64,000 bases of DNA from assembly GCA_014584345.1 (NCBI GenBank), contig JACTNB010000036.1, positions 62,001 through 126,000 of the forward strand, given 5' to 3'. Position numbers and translations under genes: made by a program. Origin of the DNA: Planctomycetota bacterium (lineage in GTDB: Bacteria; Planctomycetota; Planctomycetia; Planctomycetales; Planctomycetaceae). The notes beneath the pieces were generated by a model. That model had not been told where the DNA came from. It ran no database searches and saw nothing but the letters and a program-made list of their open reading frames with translations. Shown here piece by piece: positions 26,710 through 35,707 of this stretch. Numbering within the stretch: the first letter of the stretch is position 1; the number at the start of each line of letters is the position of its first letter.

Positions 26710-27471
26710 TTAGCGGGCCCACTCCGGGGCGTCACTGCCTTGCGAAACCGGCGCGGCTGGCGGTTCGGATTCCTGCCCCGAGGCGAGGCGGACTTGTCCG
26801 GGTTGATGCAGGGGACTGGAGGAACTTTCGCTGGGGGGAACCGAGAAGGCTACGGTGCGGGGGATCGCGGAGGCCGATTTTCCGGCTGGTTTCTTTTTGC
26901 CATCCTTCAGTTCTTCCCGCAGGCTGCCATCTTGATACGGTCCGATGCCCATGAAGAACCAATTGTTATCGTCCGATTCGGAGAGGGCCAGTCCGCCGGT
27001 TCCCAGGACGTTCTTGGACTTGGCATCGTAGGCCACCATGCCGATTTTCGCGATCCCCTTCTGGTTCTTGCGTTCGAGAAAACGGGCTTCCGGCAAGGTC
27101 AGCATGCCCGGCAACACAATCTCGGGAACCCCCACGAACATCGAGGACGTATGCGTGCCGACTCCTCCAGAACGCGGTTCGAGAACGATGTCTGCTTCGT
27201 CCGCGGGCACAATCCTGGCGCCGCTGCGCAACAGTCGGTGCCGGATCGACGCGACGACATAGTTCTTGTCGACGCACTCCAGGTACTTTTCCTCCAGGAA
27301 GACATTCCTGCCGGCAAAGGGCGAGAAGTCGACCTTGTTCAGCGATTGATCGATGGCGTTCGAAACAAGCAGTTGTTCCGTTCCCGTGCGTGCCGTGTTC
27401 GACGTACTCGAGGTGGCGCAACCTGCAATCAGTAACAGAAAGAACAGGACGACAATCAAAATCTGCCGCAT
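26710..27471 (-). CDS. DUF6655-like lipoprotein
   Basis: 253 residues. The signal peptide ends in the lipobox LLLLIAGCATSS. The mature part contains TEQLLVSNAIDQSLNKVDF, SPFAGRNVFLEEKYLE and VASIRHRLLRSGARIVP, which I recognise as the planctomycete DUF6655 lipoprotein pattern. The C-terminal 60 residues are low-complexity Pro/Ser-rich. The ATG at 27471 is the start that yields the signal peptide. It is divergent from the DUF6807 gene. Its function is unknown. Confidence 0.8.
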   Translation of the reverse strand: MRQILIVVLFFLLLIAGCATSSTSNTARTGTEQLLVSNAIDQSLNKVDFSPFAGRNVFLEEKYLECVDKNYVVASIRHRLLRSGARIVPADEADIVLEPRSGGVGTHTSSMFVGVPEIVLPGMLTLPEARFLERKNQKGIAKIGMVAYDAKSKNVLGTGGLALSESDDNNWFFMGIGPYQDGSLREELKDGKKKPAGKSASAIPRTVAFSVPPSESSSSPLHQPGQVRLASGQESEPPAAPVSQGSDAPEWAR

Positions 27472-27691
27472 GGAACAATCGCCTTTCGCGTACCAACCGG
27501 GGAAAAAAGCCGCAATCAAGGGGAATTTCAACGAACCACAGGGGGACGGATTGCATTTCCCTCCATGCCGGACGAAGATGCTGCCGGGAGTGTTAGCACA
27601 GTTTCCCGCGGGAATCAAAATTATTTTGAAATCCGCGCCCGTTGTAATATCTGCCATCCTTGCCTGTCCCGCGGGATAAAGGGGAAAAAGC

Positions 27692-28621
27692 ATGTCGGAA
27701 CCGTTCCGGTACGAAGTTCTTCCGCTGCCTGGTCAGCAAACGTCCTTTCTTGTGGATGGGGTCGAAAAGCTTCGCTGGCATTTCGGGACGGATTCACCCC
27801 GACCGTTTTTCTTTCCCTTTCATGGTCCTGCTAATGTCAGCCTGACACGCATGGGACATCCCGGGGCACCCAATCACGATCACCATTGCTCCATCTGGTT
27901 TGCCCACAATCAGGTGACGGGCGTGAACTTCTGGGCCAACACCTCGCCGGCTTATATTCGGCAGCGCGAGTGGCTCTGTTACCAGGAAGGGCCGGAATCC
28001 GCGGAAATGGCCGTCCTGCTCGACTGGTTCGACGGGCACGACCCTGCCCCGCTGCTGACGCAAACGCTGATTGCCAGCCTGCGGTTGCACGCCGATGGCG
28101 GCACCCTGCTGGAACTTCAGGCTGAATTCACACCCCAGGCGAGTCAACTCGAGTTGGGACAGACGAATTTTGGCCTGCTGGCGGTCCGGGTAGCCCGCGA
28201 GCTCTCCGCCCATTTTGGCGGCGGGCAACTCCGCGATAGCGAAGGCCGCACCGGAGAAGCCGAGATTTTCGGGCAACAGGCCCGCTGGATGGATTATTCC
28301 GGACCGGTCACCCAGGGGACGGGGGCCGACCGGAAAACGCTGTTCGAGGGGATCACCTACTTCGATCACCCGCAAAACATCAGTTACCCTTCCGCCTGGC
28401 ATGTCCGCGAGGATGGCTGGATGGGGGCATCCGTCTGCCGCACCGCGCCGGTCCTGATTCGCAAGGAACAGCCCCTGGTCCTGCGGTATCTGCTGCATGC
28501 CCATCCCGGCGAACCAGATGCGGAAACACAAACTCGCCTCGCTCGGCAATTCGCCGACTCTCCATCCTGGTCTCTACGCAAGCCACTACGCAAGCATACC
28601 TACTGGGAAGTTGTACGTTAG
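27692..28621 (+). CDS. DUF6807 (PmoA-like) family protein
   Basis: 309 residues. HDHHCSIWFAHNQVTGVNFW near residue 62, later LLELQAEFTPQ and TYFDHPQNISYPSAWHVRED, are characteristic of the PmoA-like DUF6807 proteins that are abundant in planctomycetes and related bacteria. They were named for similarity to methane monooxygenase annotations but are beta-sandwich proteins with no proven monooxygenase role; sugar-related functions are often suspected. There is no signal peptide. A transposase remnant starts 18 bp downstream. Confidence 0.88.
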   Translation: MSEPFRYEVLPLPGQQTSFLVDGVEKLRWHFGTDSPRPFFFPFHGPANVSLTRMGHPGAPNHDHHCSIWFAHNQVTGVNFWANTSPAYIRQREWLCYQEGPESAEMAVLLDWFDGHDPAPLLTQTLIASLRLHADGGTLLELQAEFTPQASQLELGQTNFGLLAVRVARELSAHFGGGQLRDSEGRTGEAEIFGQQARWMDYSGPVTQGTGADRKTLFEGITYFDHPQNISYPSAWHVREDGWMGASVCRTAPVLIRKEQPLVLRYLLHAHPGEPDAETQTRLARQFADSPSWSLRKPLRKHTYWEVVR

Positions 28622-28638
28622 AGCCTGTCTTCTCTATG

Positions 28639-28864
28639 CTATTCCTGAGTTCTGACCCGGCGATTGGTCATCGGCCGGATCATGCTGATGGTGATCAGGG
28701 CTTGGCTGCTGGCCGGGTTGTGTTCGTATCTTCACGTACATGGTGATGGTCGAAAGTGAGCCACGGGAAGGTCCTGATCCTCGCCCGGATTGCCTGCGCA
28801 GCAAGGGTTCAAGAATTTGCCATTGTGCTTTGGTCTGATCCGTGGGAAACTGCCCCTTCGTCAT
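28639..28864 (-). pseudogene. IS5-family transposase remnant, internally deleted
   Basis: The 5' part (from 28864) reads FPTDQTKAQWQILEPLLR, the N-terminus of IS5-type transposases (DUF4096). The 3' part, in another frame, reads ALITISMIRPMTNRR and then stops at 28639, like the C-terminal helix of the same enzymes. The catalytic middle is missing, so this is a decayed insertion sequence. It abuts the end of the DUF6807 gene. I could not identify terminal inverted repeats. Confidence 0.7.
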
Positions 28865-29205
28865 GGGTACCGTTCCTTCTTTGGAATAGGGTGTTCAAAG
28901 GCTGGTTCGGTATGCTTTTTTCGAGTTTTTGTCTATTTGAAGACTGGCACTTAGTTCCCGCTGTGTATATTCCCTCAACCCGGCGCCGGTGTTGTCGCAA
29001 ATTTTTCCAGACGATAATTCAGGTGTCACCGTTTCTGATCTTGCATTTTGGAGAATTCGGCTCGGGCTGGAATCGAAATAACTTCCGGTTGAGCACAATC
29101 ACGGCTTGTATCAAATGGACCTCGGAGTTTTTTTGTTTCCCCGGGGTGCTTCATGAGATCTCGGGATGAGTCGCATGTCACTTCGTGCGTGAAGCGCCCC
29201 AGGGG
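28865..29205. other. A/T-richer gap between IS remnant and CAT-fold-like gene
   Basis: About 340 bp with no recognisable ORF. Base composition is visibly lower in G+C than its surroundings, fitting foreign or decayed sequence near the IS remnant. It may hold the promoter of the downstream gene. Confidence 0.4.
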
Positions 29206-30960
29206 ATGATCGCCCACGAGCGAGTCGAACCGATTCGGCTCGGAGGGGCTTTCTGGAATTCATTGGCAAAGTCGTTGATTCATACCACTTCGTTCAAATC
29301 GCGTGGCGACTTGCCACCCGATGCAAGCCTGGGGATTCATCACGTGGGGGAGGACCAGCGACCACAACCACAACCCGACAGCAGTCCGGAAAAACGGTCG
29401 AGCCATTCGACTGTCGAAGAGGCCACGGGACTGGCAATGCCTTCGCTTGCGTCCTTTCTCGCGGCGCTGGGTCACCACCCTCTGTTTCAAAAGTCCATCT
29501 TGGAACGCTGGGTGGCCCTGAGCCTTTTCCCGCTGACCCGTTTGTTTTCCTTTCGGGTAGCGCCAGTCCACTCCCAGGTGGTTCCCCAGTTGACCTTGTG
29601 GGAACGGTTTTTATGCCATCGGCAGCGCCGCGTCCGCCAAATGACGTTTGCGGTATCCTTTCAGGATCTTCGATGCCAGCATGCGGATTTCGTCCATCGC
29701 GCAACTGTTTCCCTGTGCCGTTTCATCCATGCCAGTGCCAAGGGCTGGGAGAATCAACCATTACTGATTCTGATCGAGGATTGCTGCCGAACCCGACGAC
29801 TTGATCCTCGCGTCTCCGCGGGGAACTGTTTGCGCGTGGCGATTGCCCGCGCGCAGGGAGACGACGTGGTGTTCACGCTCGACATGCCCCATGCGGCCGG
29901 GTTGCCCGCGGAGGAATTGGACGACTATGTCGCGCGGCAGATCGCCGCGGCACGTCCGTCGCGCGAACCGGTTTCCGTCATCGTGAACGAGCACTCTGCC
30001 TCTTTCGAGGAACTTCAGGGCGAGTACGCCGCCCGGCCTGGTGCCTGGTTGCGTATCGCGGCCGACCGCGACACCGGGGGGTTGGTGGCCTCGGCGGACC
30101 ATCTCGTGCTGGATGGGGCCATGTTTCAGCAAATGTTGATATCAGTAGCCCGAGAGTCATCCATCCCCGCGAATAACGATCCCCCTGCGTCGAGTTCGGG
30201 AGAGGCCCGCGCGGTCGTCGACTTGCAACTGGACGAGTCGTTCTCGATCTGCGAACTGTTGTATCACATGACCAACACGCTCCAGGATGCCGGGCTGAAT
30301 TTACATTCCGGCAGGGAGTCGGTTCTGTTGGCAACCATCCCCCGCACCAGACCATTGCAAGACGAATCCGTGCCACATTCTCACCATCGCGCGTTGCCTC
30401 TGCTGCTGACGGTCGAGGCGGCGGATGGCCCCGAACAACTGCGCGCGAAAATAAGTGAACTCAACGAAAACGGTTGGAAATCCATCGGAGCATATACCTT
30501 GAGCATGGTGTATCGAGGATGCGTCTGCGGATGGGTGATCCGCTACATCGAACGCATTTCACCGTTTGTCCCGTTTCAAAGTACCGCGCGATATCTGGTT
30601 GGGGGAGCCCTGTTGACCGTGCTCCCCCCGGTGAATATCGCGGGAGAGGATGCAGCGCGGATTCAGGGCCTTTCGGTTCGAACTCTGAATCCCTTGTGTG
30701 GGGGCCCGACCATTGCCGTTTCGCAGGTGCGTGATTCACTGCAAGCAACTCCCCGCTATTTCATCTCAATCTCGGGAAGTCGCCAATGGGATTGTCCCGA
30801 GCGGCTCCGCGCGATTCGCGACGCGCTGGCCCTTCGCTTGAAAACCGCGAAAGCGGCAGGACCACCTCAGAACGCCCCCCTCCCCGCTAAGCAGAATCAA
30901 CACCGCCCCCATGCCTCGACAACAGGCCTCGCCTGGTTACCCAAGGAGCCTGCTTCCTGA
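29206..30960 (+). CDS. Uncharacterised protein with CAT/condensation-like HxxxDG motif
   Basis: Up to 584 residues. The central and C-terminal parts recall the chloramphenicol acetyltransferase/condensation superfamily: SADHLVLDGAMFQQML gives HxxxDG, and near the end TARYLVGGALLTVLPPVNI plus ISGSRQWDCPERL fits the second subdomain. Substrates of such enzymes are acyl thioesters, but nothing here identifies one. The first 80 residues have weak coding character; an ATG at 29437 (MPSLASFLAALGHH) is an alternative start. It follows an IS remnant and precedes a repeat copy, so it may be an acquired gene. Confidence 0.6.
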   Translation: MIAHERVEPIRLGGAFWNSLAKSLIHTTSFKSRGDLPPDASLGIHHVGEDQRPQPQPDSSPEKRSSHSTVEEATGLAMPSLASFLAALGHHPLFQKSILERWVALSLFPLTRLFSFRVAPVHSQVVPQLTLWERFLCHRQRRVRQMTFAVSFQDLRCQHADFVHRATVSLCRFIHASAKGWENQPLLILIEDCCRTRRLDPRVSAGNCLRVAIARAQGDDVVFTLDMPHAAGLPAEELDDYVARQIAAARPSREPVSVIVNEHSASFEELQGEYAARPGAWLRIAADRDTGGLVASADHLVLDGAMFQQMLISVARESSIPANNDPPASSSGEARAVVDLQLDESFSICELLYHMTNTLQDAGLNLHSGRESVLLATIPRTRPLQDESVPHSHHRALPLLLTVEAADGPEQLRAKISELNENGWKSIGAYTLSMVYRGCVCGWVIRYIERISPFVPFQSTARYLVGGALLTVLPPVNIAGEDAARIQGLSVRTLNPLCGGPTIAVSQVRDSLQATPRYFISISGSRQWDCPERLRAIRDALALRLKTAKAAGPPQNAPLPAKQNQHRPHASTTGLAWLPKEPAS

Positions 30961-31032
30961 AGCAAACCTGTGAAGTCCAGTGCCGGTTGCCATGCTGCGT
31001 CGCGCAGCATGGCAAGACTATCGTATGGCAGT

Positions 31033-31281
31033 TAGCCCGGATTTCTCGCCCGGGTCAATCAATCAGGCCTGCTGACTTCGACGAACTAGCCGCGCCCGTC
31101 AGGAAGCGGGCCAGACTGGAATCGGCCTTGCCGCAATGCATTGCCAGGACTGATGTTGTGGCATAGTGATGCTCGTTGAGGAACTACCCGACTGGCCCGC
31201 TTCCTGACGGGCGCGGCTAGTTTTCTGGGCATTTTCGAGGCAAATTTACCGCATTGGTAAGTGTGTGAGAAATGTGGGTTA
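31033..31281. repeat. Dispersed palindromic repeat, copy B (about 249 bp, best preserved)
   Basis: The outer ends are imperfect inverted repeats: TTAGCCCGGATTTCTC at the left and GAGAAATGTGGGTTAG at the right. Inner arms ACTAGCCGCGCCCGTCAGGA (from 31085) and its complement around 31192-31221 enclose an 80-bp variable centre. The unit sits in the gap after the CAT-fold-like gene and carries no ORF of its own. Confidence 0.8.
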
Positions 31282-31315
31282 GAGCGGCGGGGGCTTCGAG
31301 AATCCGTCCGCCGAT

Positions 31316-31381
31316 ATCCGACGCTGGCGCGCAAGGCTCGGTGCCACACTCGCACTGGCGGCCAAGCCGACCAGTGACACC
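31316..31381. repeat. Second dispersed repeat family, copy 2
   Basis: TCCGACGCTGGCGCGCAAGG, then CACTCGCACTGGCGGCCAAG and ACCAGTGACACC, align with 14216-14283 along about 66 bp with scattered differences. It lies 35 bp from the end of palindromic copy B. Confidence 0.6.
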
Positions 31382-31480
31382 CGAGGGGGTCCACTGGGGT
31401 GGATGGATGCGAGTGAAAGAAAAATCAAACGTACCCTGCTTCCTTACCGGCGCTGCGAGTTGGTTCGGAGTGGCGGAAAT

Positions 31481-31915
31481 TCACCAGTCTGCTCGCGTCA
31501 GTAAGCTGGCATCGGACAGTCCCCGCCAGTCTTCTCGCGAGGAGATCAGAGTTTGCCGCAGGCGTTGCGATACGGAGTCCATGTGCTGCTGGCAATGCGG
31601 ACAGGCCTCCAGGTGTGCCTTGATGCGTGCTTGCAGTTCGGGTTCCAGTTCCCGGCGGACATACTGTTCGTCGCGTTCGAGCACTTGCCTGCAAGTCAGC
31701 CCGGCCAGTCTCTTGGGTTCCGGTCGACTGGAAATTTGCCAGACAAGTCCCACCATCAACAGGACCCCCGCACACGTGGCGGAAATCTGCCAGAGTTTCC
31801 GCCGGCGCAGGGCCTGCTTCCGGGCGGCGACCTGGCGTACGACGGATGCAATCTCGCCCGGCTGGCAAGGGCGCCAGTCGTCGGAATCGGCATGTGTTAT
31901 GTCGTCTTGAACCAT
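31481..31915 (-). CDS. Membrane protein with zf-HC2-like zinc-finger (anti-sigma-type)
   Basis: 144 residues. One transmembrane helix (about 46-62, CAGVLLMVGLVWQI) separates a 45-residue cytosolic start from a C-terminal zinc-binding stretch LTCRQVLERDEQ with HLEACPHC (CxxxH-type HxxxCxxC). zf-HC2 proteins are usually anti-sigma factors, but here the finger follows the helix instead of preceding it, and no sigma factor gene is adjacent. The ATG at 31915 has no strong ribosome site. Confidence 0.65.
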   Translation of the reverse strand: MVQDDITHADSDDWRPCQPGEIASVVRQVAARKQALRRRKLWQISATCAGVLLMVGLVWQISSRPEPKRLAGLTCRQVLERDEQYVRRELEPELQARIKAHLEACPHCQQHMDSVSQRLRQTLISSREDWRGLSDASLLTRADW

Positions 31916-32094
31916 GTAGTCACCGGTCTTGCATCGAAAGGCCCACTCCTTCCCTCTTATAATATTGTCTTATCGGGGGAAAAAATGTGTGAACTGTTTC
32001 ACAATCTGGTTGAAGTCCCCATTATTTTTCGGCGCGACCCGTTCCGACACGACCTATTTCCTGGGCGGTGATACTTGCCGACCGGAATTGGGAT

Positions 32095-32799
32095 TCAGGA
32101 AAAGCCTTCGGAGGAGCGATTCACGGCCCCTTGCAGGACTGCCAGGTTGTGTAAAATGAGTTGGCGTCGATGCACCCGCACCAGTTTTTCCCGTTGTAAT
32201 TCGCTCAGGGAGACGGTCACGCTTTCTCGCGTGCTGCCGATCAGGTTTGCCATTTCCTGGTGAGACAGCTTGACACTGAGCGCCAACCCCTCGGCATGGG
32301 GAACACCATAGCGTTTCGCCAACTCGAGCAACAGATGAATTAAACGCTCGCGGTTGGACTGGAACATCAGCGATTTGAGCCGTCTTTCGAAGATCTGGCG
32401 ACGCAGGCCGATCAATTGCGTAAGACTTAAGGCCATATCTGGCTGTTCCTGCATCAGCGCGAGCAATTCCTGCTTGGGGATCTTGAGAATCCGCGATTTC
32501 TCCATGGTTTCAGCAAATTCTTCGCGTTGCTGTTGTCCGACCAGCGTCAACTCGCCGAACAGCTCGCCCGGATCAATAAAGGCCAGCAGGGCCTCTTTCC
32601 CTTCGCCAGTCAGGTGGTAGATGCGTACTCGTCCGGAGATCAGCAACAGTACGGAATCGCACTCATCGCTGGGCAGGTAAATCAGAGAGCGCCGTTCAAA
32701 GGTTTTGACGTGGCTGACCTGCTCCAGACGGACAACACCGGAATCATTCAGTCGCGAAAACAGGTCGCACCGTTTCAGATACCAGTATCGATCATCCAT
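32095..32799 (-). CDS. Crp/Fnr family transcriptional regulator
   Basis: 234 residues. A cyclic-nucleotide-binding-type beta roll (about 15-130) includes LLISGRVRIYHLTGEGKEAL and DPGELFGELTLV. The C-terminal winged HTH reads KLSHQEMANLIGSTRESVTV, the typical Crp recognition helix. There are no clustered cysteines for an Fnr-type Fe-S cluster, so the effector is unknown. It precedes the zinc-finger membrane protein on the minus strand, with a gap of 180 bp. Confidence 0.93.
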   Translation of the reverse strand: MDDRYWYLKRCDLFSRLNDSGVVRLEQVSHVKTFERRSLIYLPSDECDSVLLLISGRVRIYHLTGEGKEALLAFIDPGELFGELTLVGQQQREEFAETMEKSRILKIPKQELLALMQEQPDMALSLTQLIGLRRQIFERRLKSLMFQSNRERLIHLLLELAKRYGVPHAEGLALSVKLSHQEMANLIGSTRESVTVSLSELQREKLVRVHRRQLILHNLAVLQGAVNRSSEGFS

Positions 32800-33051
32800 G
32801 ATAAATGAAACTCGGCGATCAAGGCTCGACAGGGACGGCTAAAACGCCAGGGTGCTTTGCAGCATCATACGCAAAGACGGACCACTCTCCCAGTCTGTCC
32901 CGAGGGAGTTTCGCGGCGTCTGCTCCCGGAAAACATCAGCCCGGCAAGGGAAGCCGAGCCGGGCGATCCGAGTTTCCATCGCCGCTTTCCCGAAATTCAA
33001 TACAGGCTGGCCTTGAAAGCAATGCCTCGCGACTATAAATTTCAGGTACAC

Positions 33052-33122
<71 letters not shown>

Positions 33123-33427
33123 CTTTTGCACAGGCAAGACGGGATACGTTTTTCACCCCGAAAAGCCTGGAGAGAGAGGCGCCGTGCCATTAAGTTGTTG
33201 CGGCCAAAGCAGTTGCGGTGCACAAGCGTACCCCATGAAAAATTCACCGTCTGAATCATGTGGCGGCCTGCTTTTAGCCGTCAGGGAAACAGGGGAGCTT
33301 GCCTTCCCGTTTGCTGCCGATATGCATCGGTTGGGCCTTGAGGGGACACCCGCCCGGCTTTCATTGAACATTCCCCTTCGAGCACGGGTGGTTCGTGGAG
33401 AAATCGCAACATAGAGGAGGCATTCCG

Positions 33428-33670
33428 ATGGAGCTTCAAGCGCTGCGGGCTTTTTTCGGTTGGTGTGCAGTCATCAACATTGGCATTCTGCTGTATTGGA
33501 CAGTGATGATACTGCTGGCCAGGGAGTGGGTGTACCGGATGCACACGCGCTGGTTTCCGATCTCGCGCGATGCCTTTTATGTCGCCATGTACAGTTTCAT
33601 CGGCGCGATGAAGCTGCTGGTACTGGTGTTTAATCTTGTGCCCTATCTGGCATTGCGAATCATCGGCTAA
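33428..33670 (+). CDS. DUF6868-like small membrane protein
   Basis: 80 residues. A near-perfect ribosome site (AGAGGAGG) lies 8 nt before the ATG at 33428. Two hydrophobic helices are visible: VINIGILLYWTVMILLA and FIGAMKLLVLVFNLVPYLAL. I recognise the pattern LRAFFGWC...WTVMILLA as the DUF6868 family of unknown function. An in-frame ATG at 33395 is less likely because it precedes the ribosome site. Confidence 0.85.
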   Translation: MELQALRAFFGWCAVINIGILLYWTVMILLAREWVYRMHTRWFPISRDAFYVAMYSFIGAMKLLVLVFNLVPYLALRIIG

Positions 33671-33750
33671 CGTCTATTTCCAACCCACGGCCATAACCAC
33701 GGGGCTGCCGGATTCGATCGTTCGAACCGGCAACCCTGCGCGTGGCCCGC

Positions 33751-34419
33751 TTATTCGGGTTGTTTGACGTCTGGTTTTTTCACGGAACGGACAGGCAGGC
33801 CCGGCTTGGTGACCTGCACGGTCACGTCGTCGAGGTGGGCATCGCCGCCCATGGTGCGAAAGACGACCGCCGGTTTGGCCACATGAAAACTGGGATGCGA
33901 CGCGCGTAATTCCGCGGTTTGCGTCCCCTGCTTCAAGATCGCAACGACTTCGTTCCCCGAGGCGCGCACTTCGATGTGGATCCATTCGGAGCCCGCATTG
34001 AACGAAGCGGTCCCCAGGGTGGCATCCTTCGAGAGCTCATCCGCCTTGTTGCGATGTTTCTTCAAGGAAACCTGGCCGGGAGAAACGACCAGCGAGTAGA
34101 GATGCCCCTTGTGTTGCTCGAGCTGGCCGGTAACGGGATCGAAACCGATGTGAAAGCCCTTGGCACCCACGAATTTGAGCCGACAGGTGATGACGCCATC
34201 CGTCAGGGGGATCTGCCAGCGGGAGGCTGCGGGATGGTTGTCCGCATCGAGTTGCCGACAGACCAGTACGCCGTTTTCTGGTTCCCAATGTCCGAAGTTG
34301 ACACTCCAGTTCTTCGGTCGAGCCCCCTCCTGGAACTCCGCAACATGCAGCTCTTCCGCGGAAACCAGGTTCGCGGTAACCCCCAGCAAGCAGCAGGCAA
34401 CGAAGCATCGGAGAGGCAT
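33751..34419 (-). CDS. Secreted DUF1080-like (LamG-type) protein
   Basis: 222 residues. A signal peptide (FVACCLLGVTANLVSA) precedes a jelly-roll-like domain: GHWEPENGVLVCRQLD, ITCRLKFVGAKGFHIGFD, NEVVAILKQGT. The layout, ending in MGGDAHLDDVTVQV, is close to the 3-keto-disaccharide hydrolase (DUF1080) fold and matches the paralogue at 60544-61272. The ATG at 34419 follows an AAGGAC site; one at 34434 is upstream of it. It is divergent from the secreted unknown at 34695. Confidence 0.7.
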   Translation of the reverse strand: MPLRCFVACCLLGVTANLVSAEELHVAEFQEGARPKNWSVNFGHWEPENGVLVCRQLDADNHPAASRWQIPLTDGVITCRLKFVGAKGFHIGFDPVTGQLEQHKGHLYSLVVSPGQVSLKKHRNKADELSKDATLGTASFNAGSEWIHIEVRASGNEVVAILKQGTQTAELRASHPSFHVAKPAVVFRTMGGDAHLDDVTVQVTKPGLPVRSVKKPDVKQPE

Positions 34420-34694
34420 GGAACTGTCCTTCAAAAGCCTTGGGGAACGAAAGCCTTCACGGCGACGCCTGTAGCCTACCGCTGGAACGAGACCAATTCC
34501 AGCCCTGTAACCTCCTCGTCAGCAACTTTCCGGGGACCTTGGCCAGGGGAGATAAGCTCTTTTTATCCCGTTCATTTTGCAGTATTTGGTGAACCGAGGC
34601 GGCAGCGAGGCGAACTGCTCTCGACGAAACAGCCCTCCTCGGGCATACTCTGGTCCTGTTTCGCCCCCCCGGTTTCCATGGAAGGAAATATCTC

Positions 34695-35534
34695 ATGCAG
34701 GCGTCACCGTTTGTCTGGACACTTTGCCTGACCATCCTGAGTGGTGGGTATCTTCACGCTCAAAGCCCTGCGGTCTTCTCCGTGGAAGCCCGGCAACTCG
34801 CCATGCACGAGGAAATCCTGCGGTCGCTGCAGCTGACCACCTTCGCCACGGCTCCCGCGGAACACAACACGGAAGGATTCGAATTTCTGGACGACGTGAC
34901 ATTACCTGCCGAGGGAAAGGGAATTCATCTGGCGGTCTCGCGTACGGTGGTCGAGAGTCAGCCCCCGGTTTCCATTGAAGGTCTTTCCGAGGAGCAGGCG
35001 AAGACGCTGTGCCATTCGCTGGAAAGCGATCGCGAATGCAACTTCATGGTCATGCCGAAGGCCTTGCTGGAAGCAGGAGAGATGGCAAAACTCGTCGACG
35101 AATCGACACGGGCTTTCGTCACCGGTTTCGTCCCGGGCACGGCCGGTACGGACCTGACGACCCTGAAACCGATTGTACGCGGCGTGCGCGAAGGAACCCG
35201 CATGCTGGTCCGAGTCCGTCCACTAAACGAGACTCTGTACCAATTCGATTGTCGACTCGTCCAGACGTCCCTTCGGAATGTGCGGGAAGCGAGCACGGGG
35301 CGCGGCAGCAGCATGGTCCAGGTTCCCGAAATGGCCCGCAATGTTCTGGAATTCTCGTCCCAAATCAAGGAAAACCAGCATTTGCTTGTGTGGTGGCCAG
35401 AGACAAAACTTGTCCGGCCCGAACCCGCCCGGAGCATTGTGCGAACATCGGGACTCTCCGAAGCCAAGCCCACGCATGATCGCCTGCTGGGTCTATTGAT
35501 TCGTGTGACCCGGCAAGCACCCGAGCCCCAGTAA
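34695..35534 (+). CDS. Secreted protein of unknown function
   Basis: 279 residues. A signal peptide (FVWTLCLTILSGGYLHAQ) is cleaved near residue 22. The mature part is mixed alpha/beta with a conserved-looking centre (EGKGIHLAVSRTVVESQPP, FVTGFVPGTAGTDLTT). No family is recognised. It resembles small secreted unknowns common in planctomycetes. It precedes the flagellin gene convergently, separated by a terminator. Confidence 0.65.
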   Translation: MQASPFVWTLCLTILSGGYLHAQSPAVFSVEARQLAMHEEILRSLQLTTFATAPAEHNTEGFEFLDDVTLPAEGKGIHLAVSRTVVESQPPVSIEGLSEEQAKTLCHSLESDRECNFMVMPKALLEAGEMAKLVDESTRAFVTGFVPGTAGTDLTTLKPIVRGVREGTRMLVRVRPLNETLYQFDCRLVQTSLRNVREASTGRGSSMVQVPEMARNVLEFSSQIKENQHLLVWWPETKLVRPEPARSIVRTSGLSEAKPTHDRLLGLLIRVTRQAPEPQ

Positions 35535-35644
35535 ATGCGCGTACCGCGAAACCGTGTCTTAACGAGGGTGGAACTGACGGCACGCGGCACCCAGCCCTCA
35601 CCGGGTCGCCTCAGGGTTCACTTACGATTTACCCCCGGCTGTTC

Positions 35645-35681
35645 AAAGAAAAACTCTCCTGATCCAGCGGACCAGGAGAGT
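35645..35681 (-). terminator. Intrinsic terminator of the flagellin gene
   Basis: On the minus strand ACTCTCCTG and CAGGAGAGT form a hairpin followed by TTTTTCTTT. It begins 26 bp after the flagellin stop. Confidence 0.8.
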
Positions 35682-35707
35682 GAACTGCATTGTCATCGCG
35701 TTGGGGA

